Of a stretch of DNA of 64,000 bases, positions 1-8,961 are shown in pieces. Source of the stretch: an uncultured Caulobacteraceae bacterium (lineage in GTDB: Bacteria > Pseudomonadota > Alphaproteobacteria > Caulobacterales > Caulobacteraceae). The number at the start of each line of letters is the position of its first letter. The first letter of the stretch is position 1. The stretch covers positions 1-64,000 of the forward strand of contig CAIQJF010000003.1 in the NCBI GenBank assembly GCA_903872075.1, in the 5' to 3' direction. The notes beneath the pieces are model-generated. The model ran no database searches. It was not told the DNA's origin and saw nothing but the letters and a program-made list of their open reading frames with translations. The position numbers were made by a program, and so were the translations under genes.

Positions 1-1614
1 GACCGCGGCCTCGCGACCACGGAAGCCCTGGTCCGTGCGCGGCTGGTGCGGAGCGAGACGGGCGAACCGCTGGACTCGGTGCTGACGCGGCTTGGCCTTG
101 TCTCCGAACAGGCCCTGGCGAGCGCCCTGGCCGAGGCGACCGGCCTGAAGATCGCCGCCGCCGCCGACTTTCCGGCCAAGGCCATTGCAACGGCCCCCTT
201 GTCGGCCGGTTTCCTGCGCGACGCCCGCGCGGTGCCGCTGCGGGAGACGGAGACGGGTGTCGAGGTGGCGTTCGTCGACCCCCTGTCCGTCGAGACCCGG
301 CAGTCTCTGGCCTTCGCCCTGGGCCGGGAGATCCGGCCGTTGGTGGCCCGGGCTGGGGATGTGGAGGTGGCGCTCGACCGCCTCTATCCCGACCCGCTGG
401 CGGACCCGGCCAAGGCCGGCGAAGCGGATGAGAGCGATGTCGAACGGCTCAAGGATCTCTCCAGCGACGCCCCGGTCGTCCGCGCGGTCAACGCCCTGAT
501 CAGCCGGGCGGTGGAGGCCAAGGCGTCGGATATCCACCTTGAGCCCACCGAGGATTCCCTCAAGATCCGGATTCGTATCGACGGTGTGCTGCGGGTGCTC
601 GATCCCCTGCCCCCGCAGATGAAGACGGCCTTCGTCTCGCGGATCAAGGTCATGGCCGGTCTCAACATCGCCGAACGGCGATTGCCGCAGGATGGCCGAC
701 TGCGTCTGGCCGTGCGCGGGCAGGAGATCGACCTGCGGGTGGCGACCTCGCCCACCATCTATGGCGAGAGCGTCGTGATGCGTATTCTCGACCGGTCGAA
801 CCTGCCGCTGAACTTTGAAGCCCTCGGCTTCGACGACGCCACCGAAGCGGCGTTCCTGAAGGTCCTGGCCGAGCCCTACGGCATCGTTCTGGTGACCGGG
901 CCCACCGGCAGCGGCAAGACGACCACCCTCTATGCGGCCCTGTCGCTGATGAACACCGCGGACCGCGCCATCCTCTCCATCGAGGATCCGATCGAATACC
1001 GCCTGGAGGGGATCAATCAGACGCAGGTCAATCCGCAGATCGGCCTGACGTTCGCGACCGCCCTGCGTTCGTTCCTGCGTCAGGATCCGGACGTGATGAT
1101 GGTCGGAGAGATCCGCGACCTGGAGACCGCCGAAGTCGCCGTGCAGGCCGCTCTGACCGGCCACACCATCCTCTCGACCCTGCACACCAACAACGCCGCG
1201 GCGGCGGTCACACGCCTCGTCGACATGGGCGTGGAGCCCTTCCTGATCACCGCGACGGTAACCGCCGTGCTCTCGCAGCGCCTGGTGCGCAAGCTCTGCC
1301 CCCACTGCCGCGAGGCCTATGCGACCACGCCCGAGACCTTCAAGGCCATGGGCGTCAATCCAGAGGGGCTGGGCCAGATGTGGCGCCCGGTGGGCTGCAA
1401 GGCGTGCGGCGGGGCCGGGTTCAAGGGGCGCCTCGCCCTGCTCGAACTGCTGGTGGCCAATGACGAGACCCGCCGCCTGGTGCTCTCCGGCGCCGAGTCC
1501 CGGGCCATTCAGGACGCCGCCCACATGCGCAGCATGCTTGAGGATGGCCTGATCAAGGCCAGCGCCGGCCTGACCACGTTGGAGCAGGTGCTCCGCGTGA
1601 CCCGGGAAGGCTGA
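1..1614 (+). CDS. gspE: Type II secretion ATPase GspE (5' partial)
   Basis: Cytoplasmic hexameric ATPase that powers pseudopilus assembly in type II secretion. The frame is open from base 1 and the residues before the first GTG (46) already look like the GspE N-terminal helical domain, so the gene very likely starts outside the window. Visible are the Walker A motif GPTGSGKTT (about 898-924), a Walker B/Asp-box region around DPDVMMVGEIRD, and the paired cysteines CPHC and CKAC of the zinc-binding C-terminal domain typical of GspE/PilB. It is the first visible gene of the gsp operon; gspF starts 4 bases after its stop. The family assignment is firm. GspE rather than PilB follows from the neighbours. 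Confidence 0.95.
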   Translation, partial: DRGLATTEALVRARLVRSETGEPLDSVLTRLGLVSEQALASALAEATGLKIAAAADFPAKAIATAPLSAGFLRDARAVPLRETETGVEVAFVDPLSVETRQSLAFALGREIRPLVARAGDVEVALDRLYPDPLADPAKAGEADESDVERLKDLSSDAPVVRAVNALISRAVEAKASDIHLEPTEDSLKIRIRIDGVLRVLDPLPPQMKTAFVSRIKVMAGLNIAERRLPQDGRLRLAVRGQEIDLRVATSPTIYGESVVMRILDRSNLPLNFEALGFDDATEAAFLKVLAEPYGIVLVTGPTGSGKTTTLYAALSLMNTADRAILSIEDPIEYRLEGINQTQVNPQIGLTFATALRSFLRQDPDVMMVGEIRDLETAEVAVQAALTGHTILSTLHTNNAAAAVTRLVDMGVEPFLITATVTAVLSQRLVRKLCPHCREAYATTPETFKAMGVNPEGLGQMWRPVGCKACGGAGFKGRLALLELLVANDETRRLVLSGAESRAIQDAAHMRSMLEDGLIKASAGLTTLEQVLRVTREG

Positions 1615-1617
1615 CCC

Positions 1618-2832
1618 ATGGCGATCTATCGCTATCGCGCCGCCACCCCGTCGGGATCGGTTCGCACCGGCGCTCTGGAAGGGACTTCCGCCGAGGATGT
1701 GGTCGCCCAACTCCGCCGCCTGGGCCTGCTGCCCATTGAGACCACGGCGACAACGGGAACCGTCCGGCCGGATGCAACGATTCGCGCCAATGGCCAGACC
1801 CGCCAGGCGGTGGTCAACGCGATCGGCGAGCTGGCGGTGCTGCTCGACGCGGGGCTGACGCTCGACCGGGCCATGGCGGTATGCGTCGACAATATCGAGA
1901 CCAAGAGCGTCAAGGGCGCCTTCGCGCGGATGCACGACAGGATCAAGGAAGGCGCGCCCCTGTCGCTGGCCATGACCGAGTCCCGCGGCCTGTTTCCGCC
2001 CATGGCGCCGGCGATGTGCGAAGCGGGCGAGGCGGACGGTCGTCTTGGCCCCGCCCTGACGCGTCTGGCCGAGAGCCTGGACCGCGCCGAGGCCCTGCGC
2101 CAGACCGTGATCTCGTCGTTGATCTATCCGGCCATCCTGATGCTGGTGGCCACCAGCGTGATCCTGCTGATGCTGCTGGTGGTGGTGCCGCAGTTCGAGA
2201 CCCTGTTCTCCGGGGCCAAGGGCAAGCTGCCCATGGCCACCCGCGTGGTGCTGGGGGCCAGCGAAGGCCTGCGCGCCTACGGCCTGATCGGTCTGGGGGG
2301 GCTCATCGCCGTCGGCTTCGTGCTCAGCCAGTGGCTGCGGCGTCCCTCGGTGCGCCTGGCCTTCGACACCGGCGTCCTGACCATGCCCCTGCTCGGCCCG
2401 CTGATCGTGAACGCCGAGATCGCCGGCTTTTCCCGGACGCTCGGCAGTCTGGTGGTCGGCGGCGTCGCCCTGCCCACCGCGCTGGGCATCGCCGCCCGAT
2501 CGGTGTCCAACGGGCACATGGCCGCGGCCATTGCCAAGGTGGCGGCCGGCGTCAAACAGGGCGGCGGACTGTCGGGGCCGATGGCGCAGAGCGGCGCCTT
2601 CCCGCCCATGGCGATAAGCTTCCTGCGCACCGGCGAGGAAACCGCTCAGCTGGGCCCGATGCTGCTGCGTCTGGCGGACGTGTTAGACCGCACGGTGCGT
2701 TCGACGATCGACCGGTCGATCGGCATACTGACACCGACTATCACGGTCCTTATGGGCGCCATCGTGGCTGGGGTTATCGGATCCATCATGACAGCTATAC
2801 TTGGCTTCAACGATCTGGCGCTCGCAACATGA
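1618..2832 (+). CDS. gspF: Type II secretion inner-membrane platform protein GspF
   Basis: Polytopic platform protein that couples the GspE ATPase to pseudopilin assembly. The 404-residue length is normal for GspF/PilC. Two repeated T2SSF domains are visible: an N-terminal half with GELAVLLDAGLTLDRAM and ESRGLFPPM, and a C-terminal half with RTLGSLVVGGVALPTAL and SGAFPPMAISFLRTGEE. Hydrophobic segments follow each half, including the one near residues 165-190 and one at the C-terminus. The ATG follows the gspE stop by 3 bases. Its stop overlaps the gspG start as ATGA, indicating translational coupling. Confidence 0.95.
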   Translation: MAIYRYRAATPSGSVRTGALEGTSAEDVVAQLRRLGLLPIETTATTGTVRPDATIRANGQTRQAVVNAIGELAVLLDAGLTLDRAMAVCVDNIETKSVKGAFARMHDRIKEGAPLSLAMTESRGLFPPMAPAMCEAGEADGRLGPALTRLAESLDRAEALRQTVISSLIYPAILMLVATSVILLMLLVVVPQFETLFSGAKGKLPMATRVVLGASEGLRAYGLIGLGGLIAVGFVLSQWLRRPSVRLAFDTGVLTMPLLGPLIVNAEIAGFSRTLGSLVVGGVALPTALGIAARSVSNGHMAAAIAKVAAGVKQGGGLSGPMAQSGAFPPMAISFLRTGEETAQLGPMLLRLADVLDRTVRSTIDRSIGILTPTITVLMGAIVAGVIGSIMTAILGFNDLALAT

Positions 2833-3287
2833 CCCCACAGCCTGAGCTCACGACATCCGCCCCCGAGGCCCGCCGCCGCCGCGGAGATGGCGGCTTCACC
2901 CTGCTGGAAATGCTGGTGGTTCTGGCGATCATGGGCCTTCTGGCGTCGATCATCGCCCCGCAGGTGCTGAAGTATCTGGGGACCTCGCGCACCCAGACGG
3001 CCAAGGTGCAGATCCAGAACGTCGACGCGGCCCTGCAACTGTTCCGCCTCGACGTGGGGAGGTTCCCGACCCAGGAGGAGGGCTTGACCTCCCTGGTGGC
3101 CGCGCCGCCGTCGGCGCCGGGCTGGAACGGCCCCTATCTGCAGAAGGCCGCCGCCCTGAACGATCCCTGGGGAACGACCTATCAGTACCGCAACCCCGGC
3201 AAGCATGGCGAAATCGATGTCTACAGCCTCGGCACGGACAAGGCCGAGGGCGGGACCGGCGAGGCGGCCGATGTCGGTAACTGGTGA
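2829..3287 (+). CDS. gspG: Major pseudopilin GspG
   Basis: Major subunit of the type II secretion pseudopilus. The protein has a short basic leader, the prepilin peptidase site G-FTLLEMLVV with Glu at position +5 of the mature chain, a hydrophobic N-terminal helix, and the GspG signatures FPTQEEGLTSLV, PYLQK and DPWGTTYQYRNPG. About 152 residues, as expected. The start was chosen at 2829 because ATGA overlaps the gspF stop and the leader has the right length; an open frame continues upstream inside gspF but is not pseudopilin-like. The prepilin peptidase that must process it is not in this window. Confidence 0.95.
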   Translation: MTPQPELTTSAPEARRRRGDGGFTLLEMLVVLAIMGLLASIIAPQVLKYLGTSRTQTAKVQIQNVDAALQLFRLDVGRFPTQEEGLTSLVAAPPSAPGWNGPYLQKAAALNDPWGTTYQYRNPGKHGEIDVYSLGTDKAEGGTGEAADVGNW

Positions 3288-3732
3288 GGCCCGACCTCGC
3301 TCGTCGTCCGATGGCGGAACCACCCTTGTCGAAGCTCTGGTGGTCGTAAGCCTCACCGTGATGGTGAGCGCGATCGTCCTGCCCGCCATGGGACAAGCTC
3401 TGGCGACGCTGTCGCGACGGGAAGCCGTAGCCGTCGTCGCCGCCCGGCTCCGCGAGGCCCGTGCGGGCGCCCTGCGGCGCGACAGGCCGGTGGCGTTCTC
3501 CGTCGCCGCCAACGGGGCCGCCTACGGCACGTCGGAAGGCGACGTCTCCCCCACGCCGCCGGGCGTCACCCTGACCATTCCCAAGGCCGACAACCGCGGC
3601 CGCGGCGGCGCGATCATCTTCTACGGAGACGGATCGTCCACAGGCGGGGCCGTGGCGATCAGCGGTGGTCAAAGGACCACGCGCGTCTTTGTGGCTCCGC
3701 TCGGCGGCGCGATCGCGGTGGAGGACTCATGA
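3271..3732 (+). CDS. gspH: Minor pseudopilin GspH
   Basis: Minor pseudopilin of the type II secretion system. After a hydrophilic leader comes GGTTLVEALVVVSLTVMVSAIVLPAM, the pseudopilin cleavage and hydrophobic helix region (shown here as the opening residues GGTTLVEALV), then a variable globular domain with the GspH/FimT-like pattern of basic residues REARAGALRRDRPVAF. Start ATG 3271 overlaps the end of gspG by 17 bases and places the cleavage site about 18 residues in. An upstream ATG at 3205 would give an over-long basic leader. About 153 residues. The subunit letter is assigned from order (between G and I) as well as sequence. Confidence 0.85.
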   Translation: MSVTGEARPRSSSDGGTTLVEALVVVSLTVMVSAIVLPAMGQALATLSRREAVAVVAARLREARAGALRRDRPVAFSVAANGAAYGTSEGDVSPTPPGVTLTIPKADNRGRGGAIIFYGDGSSTGGAVAISGGQRTTRVFVAPLGGAIAVEDS

Positions 3733-4112
3733 CCCGCCCGCCTGTGCCCACCGGACGCGGGGATGCGGGGTCGGCCTTCATCGAATCGATTCTGGCCGCG
3801 GCGATCGTGGCCACGGCGCTGGGTGGGATGTACCACGTCATCGGCGACGGAGCCGGGCGCAACCGCGGCGTTGAGGCGCGCCGCACGGCCCTTCTGATCG
3901 CCCAGTCGGAACTGGCGGCGGTCGGCGCCGACATCCCGCTGCAGCCTGGCACGTCCGCAGGTCTGGCCGGGGACATGCTCTGGCGCGTGGAAATCTCGCC
4001 CTACAGCGGCGGGGGGGTCGCACTTCTGAAGGTGGCGGTGTCCGTGGGGCCCCGCGTCGGGGGGGCGAGTCTGGTTACCCTGCAGAGTCTGCGGGTCGGG
4101 GCGGGGACCTGA
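3729..4112 (+). CDS. gspI: Minor pseudopilin GspI
   Basis: Minor pseudopilin that with GspJ and GspK forms the pseudopilus tip. It has a short leader, the cleavage region GSAFIESILAAAIVATALGG with Glu near mature position 5, then ALLIAQSELAAVG, the typical GspI helix continuation (LA.SELA). The length of 127 residues fits. The ATG overlaps the gspH stop as ATGA. Position between H and J supports the assignment. Confidence 0.88.
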   Translation: MTRPPVPTGRGDAGSAFIESILAAAIVATALGGMYHVIGDGAGRNRGVEARRTALLIAQSELAAVGADIPLQPGTSAGLAGDMLWRVEISPYSGGGVALLKVAVSVGPRVGGASLVTLQSLRVGAGT

Positions 4113-4778
4113 ATGGCCCCGGCCGGACATTCCCATCGCCACTCGGCCGGCTTCGCCCTGGTCGAGGCCCTGGCCAGCCTGGTGGTCGTGGGCATGATCG
4201 CCCTGATGATGAGCCAGGGTGTCATGACGGGCCGGCGAGCCTGGGAGCGGATCGACTCACGGGAAGCCAGCGGGGAGGTCACCGACAGCATCCAGAGTCT
4301 GTTGCGCAACCGAATCGAGCAGACTTTTCCGTCCATGCTCTACAATCAGGCCCCGCCCTATATCGACTTCGTGGGCGGGCCCGAATCCATGGTCTTCCTG
4401 GCCAATCCGCCTCGGTCGGAACGGCCTTCGCCGCTGCGGCGCTACACGCTCACCCTCGACAGATCCTCCAATCTGCTCCTCAACTCCATCAGCGACGTGG
4501 CGCAACCGGCCTTCGCGCCGGTGACCCGGCAGGTGCTGCTGACCGGGGTGCGACGGATCGATGTGGCCTATTTTGGCGCCGCACGCCCCGACATGATCCG
4601 CCGGTGGCGGTCGAACTGGCAGGGTGAGTCGACGCTGCCGGAACTTGTCAGAATAAGGCTGAGCTTCGGCCAGGGCGACGCGCGCGCCTGGCCGGATCTT
4701 CTGATTCACCCGCAGGCGAACGTCGACGCCGCCTGCCTGGCCACGATCGCCACGAGTCGGTGCAAGGGGCGCACGTGA
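4113..4778 (+). CDS. gspJ: Minor pseudopilin GspJ
   Basis: Larger minor pseudopilin of the tip complex, 221 residues. The leader is followed by AGFALVEALASLVVVGMIAL, matching a prepilin cleavage site and hydrophobic helix with Glu at mature position 5. A long globular part contains VLLTGVRRIDVAYFGA and WQGESTLPELVRIRLSF, a pattern common in GspJ. The gene begins immediately after the gspI stop (TGA then ATG), and its own stop overlaps the next gene. Confidence 0.87.
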   Translation: MAPAGHSHRHSAGFALVEALASLVVVGMIALMMSQGVMTGRRAWERIDSREASGEVTDSIQSLLRNRIEQTFPSMLYNQAPPYIDFVGGPESMVFLANPPRSERPSPLRRYTLTLDRSSNLLLNSISDVAQPAFAPVTRQVLLTGVRRIDVAYFGAARPDMIRRWRSNWQGESTLPELVRIRLSFGQGDARAWPDLLIHPQANVDAACLATIATSRCKGRT

Positions 4779-5827
4779 CCTTTCAGGAACTCCTCAACGC
4801 GGACATGGACCTTGCGACTCTGCGCGCTCTGGCGCGTCAGGGTCTGGCGTGGTGGCTGGACGAACTGTCGAGTTTGCTTCCGCCGGCGTGGCGGGATCGG
4901 CTGTCGACGCGGCCGCGGGCGTGGCTGGAGCCGGGGGCGAACGGCGGCTGGCGGCTATGGCGCAACGGAGCCGTCGCCGAAGGCGTTTCCGCCACCGCCG
5001 GCGGAGACCGCGTGGGGTTGCTGGCGCCGGCCGGCGCGGTGCTGGTGCGCGAGGTTCAGGCCCCGCGGCTCCCCGCCGCCGACGTCAGGCGCCTGCTCAG
5101 TCTGGACCTCGACCGCCTCTCGCCGCTGGCGCCGGATCTGATCCACTTCGACATCGAGATCCTCGATCGCGGCGAGGAGGGCGGCGCGCAGAAGGTGCTG
5201 CTGGGCCTCCTGCCCAAGGCCGAGGGGGCTCGGCTTGTGGCCCAGGCCCGGGCCGCGGGAGCCGCCCCGGTCGCATTGGCGGCGCGTGCGCCCGGCGGCG
5301 GCGACGCGCCGCACTTCGACTTCCTGCCGCAGGTCGTCGAGAGCGCCGGCGAGAACGCCATCGGCCGTCGCCGGACGATCGGCTGGGCGGTGGCCGGAGC
5401 GCTGATCCTGACCAATCTGGCGGTGCTGGTGGGACGGGACATGATCGATGTCTCGCGCCTGCGGGCGGCGGTGGAGGGACAGGCGCCGGTGGTGAGCGCG
5501 GTCAATCGCCTGCACCGGCGGGTGGAGACCGAGGAGACGCGCCGCCGCGCGTGGCTGGACCTCGGCCGCAGGAGCGATCCGCTGCGGGTTCTTGACCGGC
5601 TGAGCCAGGCCTTGCCGGCGGGGGCCTGGGTTCAGCATCTGGAGTGGAACGGCCAGAGCCTGCGGCTCATCGGCTTCACCCATCGCGACATCGACATGGC
5701 CGCGGCGATCCGGGGTTCGGGCGCCTTCGTCAATCCCCGCGTCCTGACCGCGCCGACGGCGGCGGGATCGGCGGCGTTCACGCCGTTCGACATCACCGCC
5801 GACGCCCGGCCGGAGCCGCGCCGATGA
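4775..5827 (+). CDS. gspL: Type II secretion assembly protein GspL
   Basis: Bitopic inner-membrane protein that links GspE to GspM. The N-terminal part is cytoplasmic, with LVREVQAPRLPAADVRRLL resembling the actin-like domain of GspL/PilM-N proteins. A single transmembrane stretch lies around IGWAVAGALILTNLAVLV, followed by a coiled/periplasmic part including LDRLSQALPAGAWVQHLEW, which is PilN/GspL-like. I chose GTG 4775 because GTGA overlaps the gspJ stop, in keeping with the rest of the operon; an in-frame GTG at 4760 is possible. About 350 residues. Confidence 0.85.
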   Translation: MTFQELLNADMDLATLRALARQGLAWWLDELSSLLPPAWRDRLSTRPRAWLEPGANGGWRLWRNGAVAEGVSATAGGDRVGLLAPAGAVLVREVQAPRLPAADVRRLLSLDLDRLSPLAPDLIHFDIEILDRGEEGGAQKVLLGLLPKAEGARLVAQARAAGAAPVALAARAPGGGDAPHFDFLPQVVESAGENAIGRRRTIGWAVAGALILTNLAVLVGRDMIDVSRLRAAVEGQAPVVSAVNRLHRRVETEETRRRAWLDLGRRSDPLRVLDRLSQALPAGAWVQHLEWNGQSLRLIGFTHRDIDMAAAIRGSGAFVNPRVLTAPTAAGSAAFTPFDITADARPEPRR

Positions 5828-6387
5828 AGCCCCTGACCGCGCGGGAACGCCGCCTTGTCGCCCTGGGCCTGTTGGTCCTGGCGATCGGGGCCCTCTGGCT
5901 GCTGGTGCTTGGCCCGCTGATCGGCGGCTTCATCGATCGCGCCCAGGAGCGCCGCGATCTGTGGGCGGCCTATCAGCGCAACGAACGGCTGATCAGTTCG
6001 CTGCCGGCGCTTCGCGCCACGGCCGAGGCCCAGGCGAAGCTGGCCCCCCGGTTCGTGATCGGCGCGCCCAATGACGCCCTGGCCGCCCAGGCCTTCACCG
6101 ACCGCCTGCGCAAGGTGCTGGAGGACGAAGGCCTGGCGGCGACGGCCATGGAGGAAATCCCGGGCGAGGGCGGCGCCGATTCCGTCAAACTCCGGGTGGA
6201 CCTCACCCTGACCCTGACACAGCTGTATGAGACGGTGCGCCGTCTGCAGAGCGAGGACGCCTATGTCGTTGTCGACTATCTCTCCATCGCCGCCGACCGG
6301 TCCCTCTCGGCCGGACGGCTCGCCCCCCTCGATGTTCGCCTTGAAATCTCCACGGCCTGGCGGGCCACGGTCCGGGCCAAGCCATGA
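5824..6387 (+). CDS. gspM: Type II secretion protein GspM
   Basis: Inner-membrane partner of GspL. It has a short cytoplasmic N-terminus (MKPLTARERRLVALG), one transmembrane helix (LLVLAIGALWLLVLGPLIGG), then a coiled-coil and a ferredoxin-like periplasmic domain ending in APLDVRLEISTAWRAT. The domain order and length of 187 residues fit GspM. ATG overlaps the gspL stop as ATGA. Upstream ATG codons in frame (from 5644) lie inside gspL and are not used. Confidence 0.87.
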   Translation: MKPLTARERRLVALGLLVLAIGALWLLVLGPLIGGFIDRAQERRDLWAAYQRNERLISSLPALRATAEAQAKLAPRFVIGAPNDALAAQAFTDRLRKVLEDEGLAATAMEEIPGEGGADSVKLRVDLTLTLTQLYETVRRLQSEDAYVVVDYLSIAADRSLSAGRLAPLDVRLEISTAWRATVRAKP

Positions 6388-6406
6388 CGATTTTCGCGCG
6401 CCTCTT

Positions 6407-6874
6407 GTGGCCTGCGGCGCCTTGGTGATGCTCCTTGGCCTGCAGCTTGTCCTCCCGGCCGGGACCCCGCCGGCCCAGGCGCCCGGTCTGGCGGCGCGTC
6501 GTCTGAGACCCGTGACGGTTGCGCCCCTGGCGGACTTCGCCGCCATCCTCGCCGCGCCGCTGTTCGCGCCGGACCGCCACCCCGGCGCGTCGGCGTCGCT
6601 CACCGACACCGGCGGGGGCTCGCTGGCGGGCTACGCCGCCCTGGGCGCGGCGTCGGGCCGCGCCGTGGCCACCGCGGTGATGGCCGTCCCGGGCGGCGGG
6701 GTTAAGACCGTCCGCCGGGGCGATGACCTGGAAGGCTGGCGGCTTGTGGCCATCGACCGCACCCGGGTGATCTTCGAACGCAAGGGCGCGCGCCACGCCC
6801 TGATCATCGGCGCTCCGCCCGAGAGCGGGCAGACGCCCGCCGGCGACGCAGAAACCCAGGGACCTGCTCAATGA
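6407..6874 (+). CDS. GspC/GspN-like inner-membrane protein; N-terminus uncertain
   Basis: Bitopic protein with an N-terminal hydrophobic helix (ALVMLLGLQLVLPAG), a proline-rich linker, the APLFAPDRHP segment and a homology-region domain (GGGVKTVRRGDDLEGWRLVA) as in GspC/PulC-type proteins that contact the secretin. Its place just before gspD supports that role. The 5' end is unclear. An ATGA overlap at 6384 opens a frame (MTIFARLL...) that dies after 14 codons, while the real frame has only GTG 6407, TTG 6422, GTG 6425 or ATG 6428, none with a clear ribosome site. One missing G near 6406-6410 would join MTIFARLL to VACGALVML. The stop overlaps gspD as ATGA. Confidence 0.7.
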   Translation: MACGALVMLLGLQLVLPAGTPPAQAPGLAARRLRPVTVAPLADFAAILAAPLFAPDRHPGASASLTDTGGGSLAGYAALGAASGRAVATAVMAVPGGGVKTVRRGDDLEGWRLVAIDRTRVIFERKGARHALIIGAPPESGQTPAGDAETQGPAQ

Positions 6875-8961
6875 CCCGTTCCGCCGCCGGCCCCTCTCTG
6901 GCCGTCCTGCTTATTGTCCTCGCCGCCGCGCCGGCGGCGCTCTCGGCCGTCCAGGCCCAAGGCCAAGGCCAGAGCGCGGCCGATCCGCCGGCGAACCTCG
7001 ACGCGCGCGAAGTGCGCACGACCATCCTGCGCGGCAAGCCGGCCCCGCCCCCGCCCCGCGCGGCGCCGGTGCGCACCTACGCCAATGGCGACATCAGCCT
7101 GAACTTTCCCCGGGTGGAGGTGCAGGCCCTGGCCAAGGCCATCCTCGGCGACACCTTGAACGTGACCTACACGGTGGACCCGAACCTGCACAATCTGGTG
7201 ACGGTCCAGACCCCGCATCCGATCAGCCGCGCCGATGTCCTGCCCTTCCTGGAACAGTCCCTGGCCGACGCCGGCCTGGTGATCAGCAACCGCGGCGGAT
7301 CCTACGCCATCGTCGCCTCCTCCCAGGCCCGCGGCCAGGCGCCGGTGGTGAGCGCGAACGACACCGGCTTCGGCAACGAGAATCTCAGCCTGAAGTTCGT
7401 CAACGCCGAGGAGATGCGCAAGCTGCTCGACCCCCTGGTGCCGGGGGCGATCTCCGTGGCCGATCCGGTCCGCAATGTCCTGGTGGTGTCGGGCAACTCC
7501 ACCCAGCGCAAGGCGCTGCGCGATCTGGTGGCGCAGTTCGACGTGGACTGGCTGCGCGGCATGTCCTTCGCCCTGTTCGTGCCGCAGCGCACTGACGCCC
7601 GGCTGATCGCGCCGGAACTGGAGAAGCTGATCAACGCCCCCGGCTCGCCCTCGGCCGGGCTGGTGCGCTTCATCGCCATGGACCGCCTCAACGGCATCCT
7701 GGCCATCACCAGCCAGCCGCAATACCTCGACGACGCGCGCCGCTTCATCGAGATCCTCGACCGCGAGGGCGAGGGCGCAGAGAAGCGGGTGTTCGTCTAT
7801 CACGTGCAGAACGGCCGGGCGGCGGATCTGGCCAAGGTGCTGAATTCCGCCTTCGGCTCGTCCGTCTCCGGCTCGGCCCAGACCGACACCGACGCCACGA
7901 GCCTTACCGATCACAGCGCCCCCTCGCCGGCCAGCCTGCCGCAGGCCCCCGCGCCCGGCTTCTATCCGGGCGGCATGAACCGCCCGGGCCCGGGCGGCGG
8001 CCAGCCGGTGGGAACCGACACCCCGGCGGGTTCGGCCCGGGCCGGCGGCGCCGGCAACGCCGCCAGCAGCATCACCGCGGACGAGACCAACAACGCCATC
8101 GTGGTCTTCGCCACACCCCGCGACTACGCCCTGATCTCCGACGCCCTGGCCAAGCTCGATGTCCTGCCATTGCAGGTGATGATCGACGCCTCGATCACCG
8201 AGGTCACCCTCAACCACAACCTGCAGTACGGCATCCAGTGGTCGTTCGCGACCGGGGCCCACAGCGGCGCCCTGACCCAGGGCAAGACCGCCGTTCCGGT
8301 CCAGAACTTCCCGGGTCTGTCCTATGTCTATCAAGGCGCCAATGTCAGCGCGACCCTGAACGCCCTGGCCACGGTCACCGACGTGACCGTGCTGTCGGCG
8401 CCCAAGCTGATGGTGCTGAACAACCACACCGCCACCATCGAGGTGGGCGATCAGGTGCCGATCTCCACCGGCTCGGCGGTGAGCACGATCTCCAACGGCG
8501 CGCCCATCGTCAACTCGATCGAATACCGCGACACCGGCATCATCCTGAAGGTGACGCCGCGGGTGAACGCCGGCGGCCTGGTGCTGCTGGATATCGCCCA
8601 GGAGGTGAGTAACGTCCTTCCCACCTCCAGTTCCAACATCAGTTCGCCCACCATCTCCCAGCGCAAGATCTCCACCTCGGTGGCGGTGCAGGACGGCGAG
8701 ACCATCGCGCTCGGCGGTCTGATGAAGAATCAGGTGACCAAGGGCCGCTCGACCATCCCGCTGCTGGGCAATATCCCCGTCCTCGGCCATCTCTTCGGCG
8801 ACACCACCGGGGGCCTGGTCCGCACCGAACTGGTGGTTGTCCTCACCCCCCACGTGGTTCGCACCCCCGTCGACGCTCGCGCCGTCACCGAAGAACTGCG
8901 CGAGAAGATCCATCTGGGCGCGCCCCCCCCGGCGCCCGTCCACCGTGCGCGCGCGAAGTAA
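6871..8961 (+). CDS. gspD: Type II secretion secretin GspD
   Basis: Outer-membrane secretin that forms the export channel. A signal peptide is visible (SLAVLLIVLAAAPAALSAVQA). Then come N0 (ISLNFPRVEVQALAKAILGD), the repeated N1-N3 modules with VLVVSGN and NAIVVFATPRDY, a Gly/Pro-rich linker inside N3 (about residues 345-400), and the secretin core with VLSAPKLMVLNN, VGDQVPISTGS, YRDTGIILKVTPRVN and PLLGNIPVLGHLF. 696 residues, normal for GspD. It overlaps the upstream gene by ATGA and gspK downstream by 17 bases. A long antisense ORF here is a shadow. Confidence 0.96.
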   Translation: MTRSAAGPSLAVLLIVLAAAPAALSAVQAQGQGQSAADPPANLDAREVRTTILRGKPAPPPPRAAPVRTYANGDISLNFPRVEVQALAKAILGDTLNVTYTVDPNLHNLVTVQTPHPISRADVLPFLEQSLADAGLVISNRGGSYAIVASSQARGQAPVVSANDTGFGNENLSLKFVNAEEMRKLLDPLVPGAISVADPVRNVLVVSGNSTQRKALRDLVAQFDVDWLRGMSFALFVPQRTDARLIAPELEKLINAPGSPSAGLVRFIAMDRLNGILAITSQPQYLDDARRFIEILDREGEGAEKRVFVYHVQNGRAADLAKVLNSAFGSSVSGSAQTDTDATSLTDHSAPSPASLPQAPAPGFYPGGMNRPGPGGGQPVGTDTPAGSARAGGAGNAASSITADETNNAIVVFATPRDYALISDALAKLDVLPLQVMIDASITEVTLNHNLQYGIQWSFATGAHSGALTQGKTAVPVQNFPGLSYVYQGANVSATLNALATVTDVTVLSAPKLMVLNNHTATIEVGDQVPISTGSAVSTISNGAPIVNSIEYRDTGIILKVTPRVNAGGLVLLDIAQEVSNVLPTSSSNISSPTISQRKISTSVAVQDGETIALGGLMKNQVTKGRSTIPLLGNIPVLGHLFGDTTGGLVRTELVVVLTPHVVRTPVDARAVTEELREKIHLGAPPPAPVHRARAK

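Noticed and set aside
4760-4774. GspL start at GTG 4760
   Set aside because: GTG 4775 gives the GTGA overlap used throughout the operon; the earlier start adds five unconserved residues.
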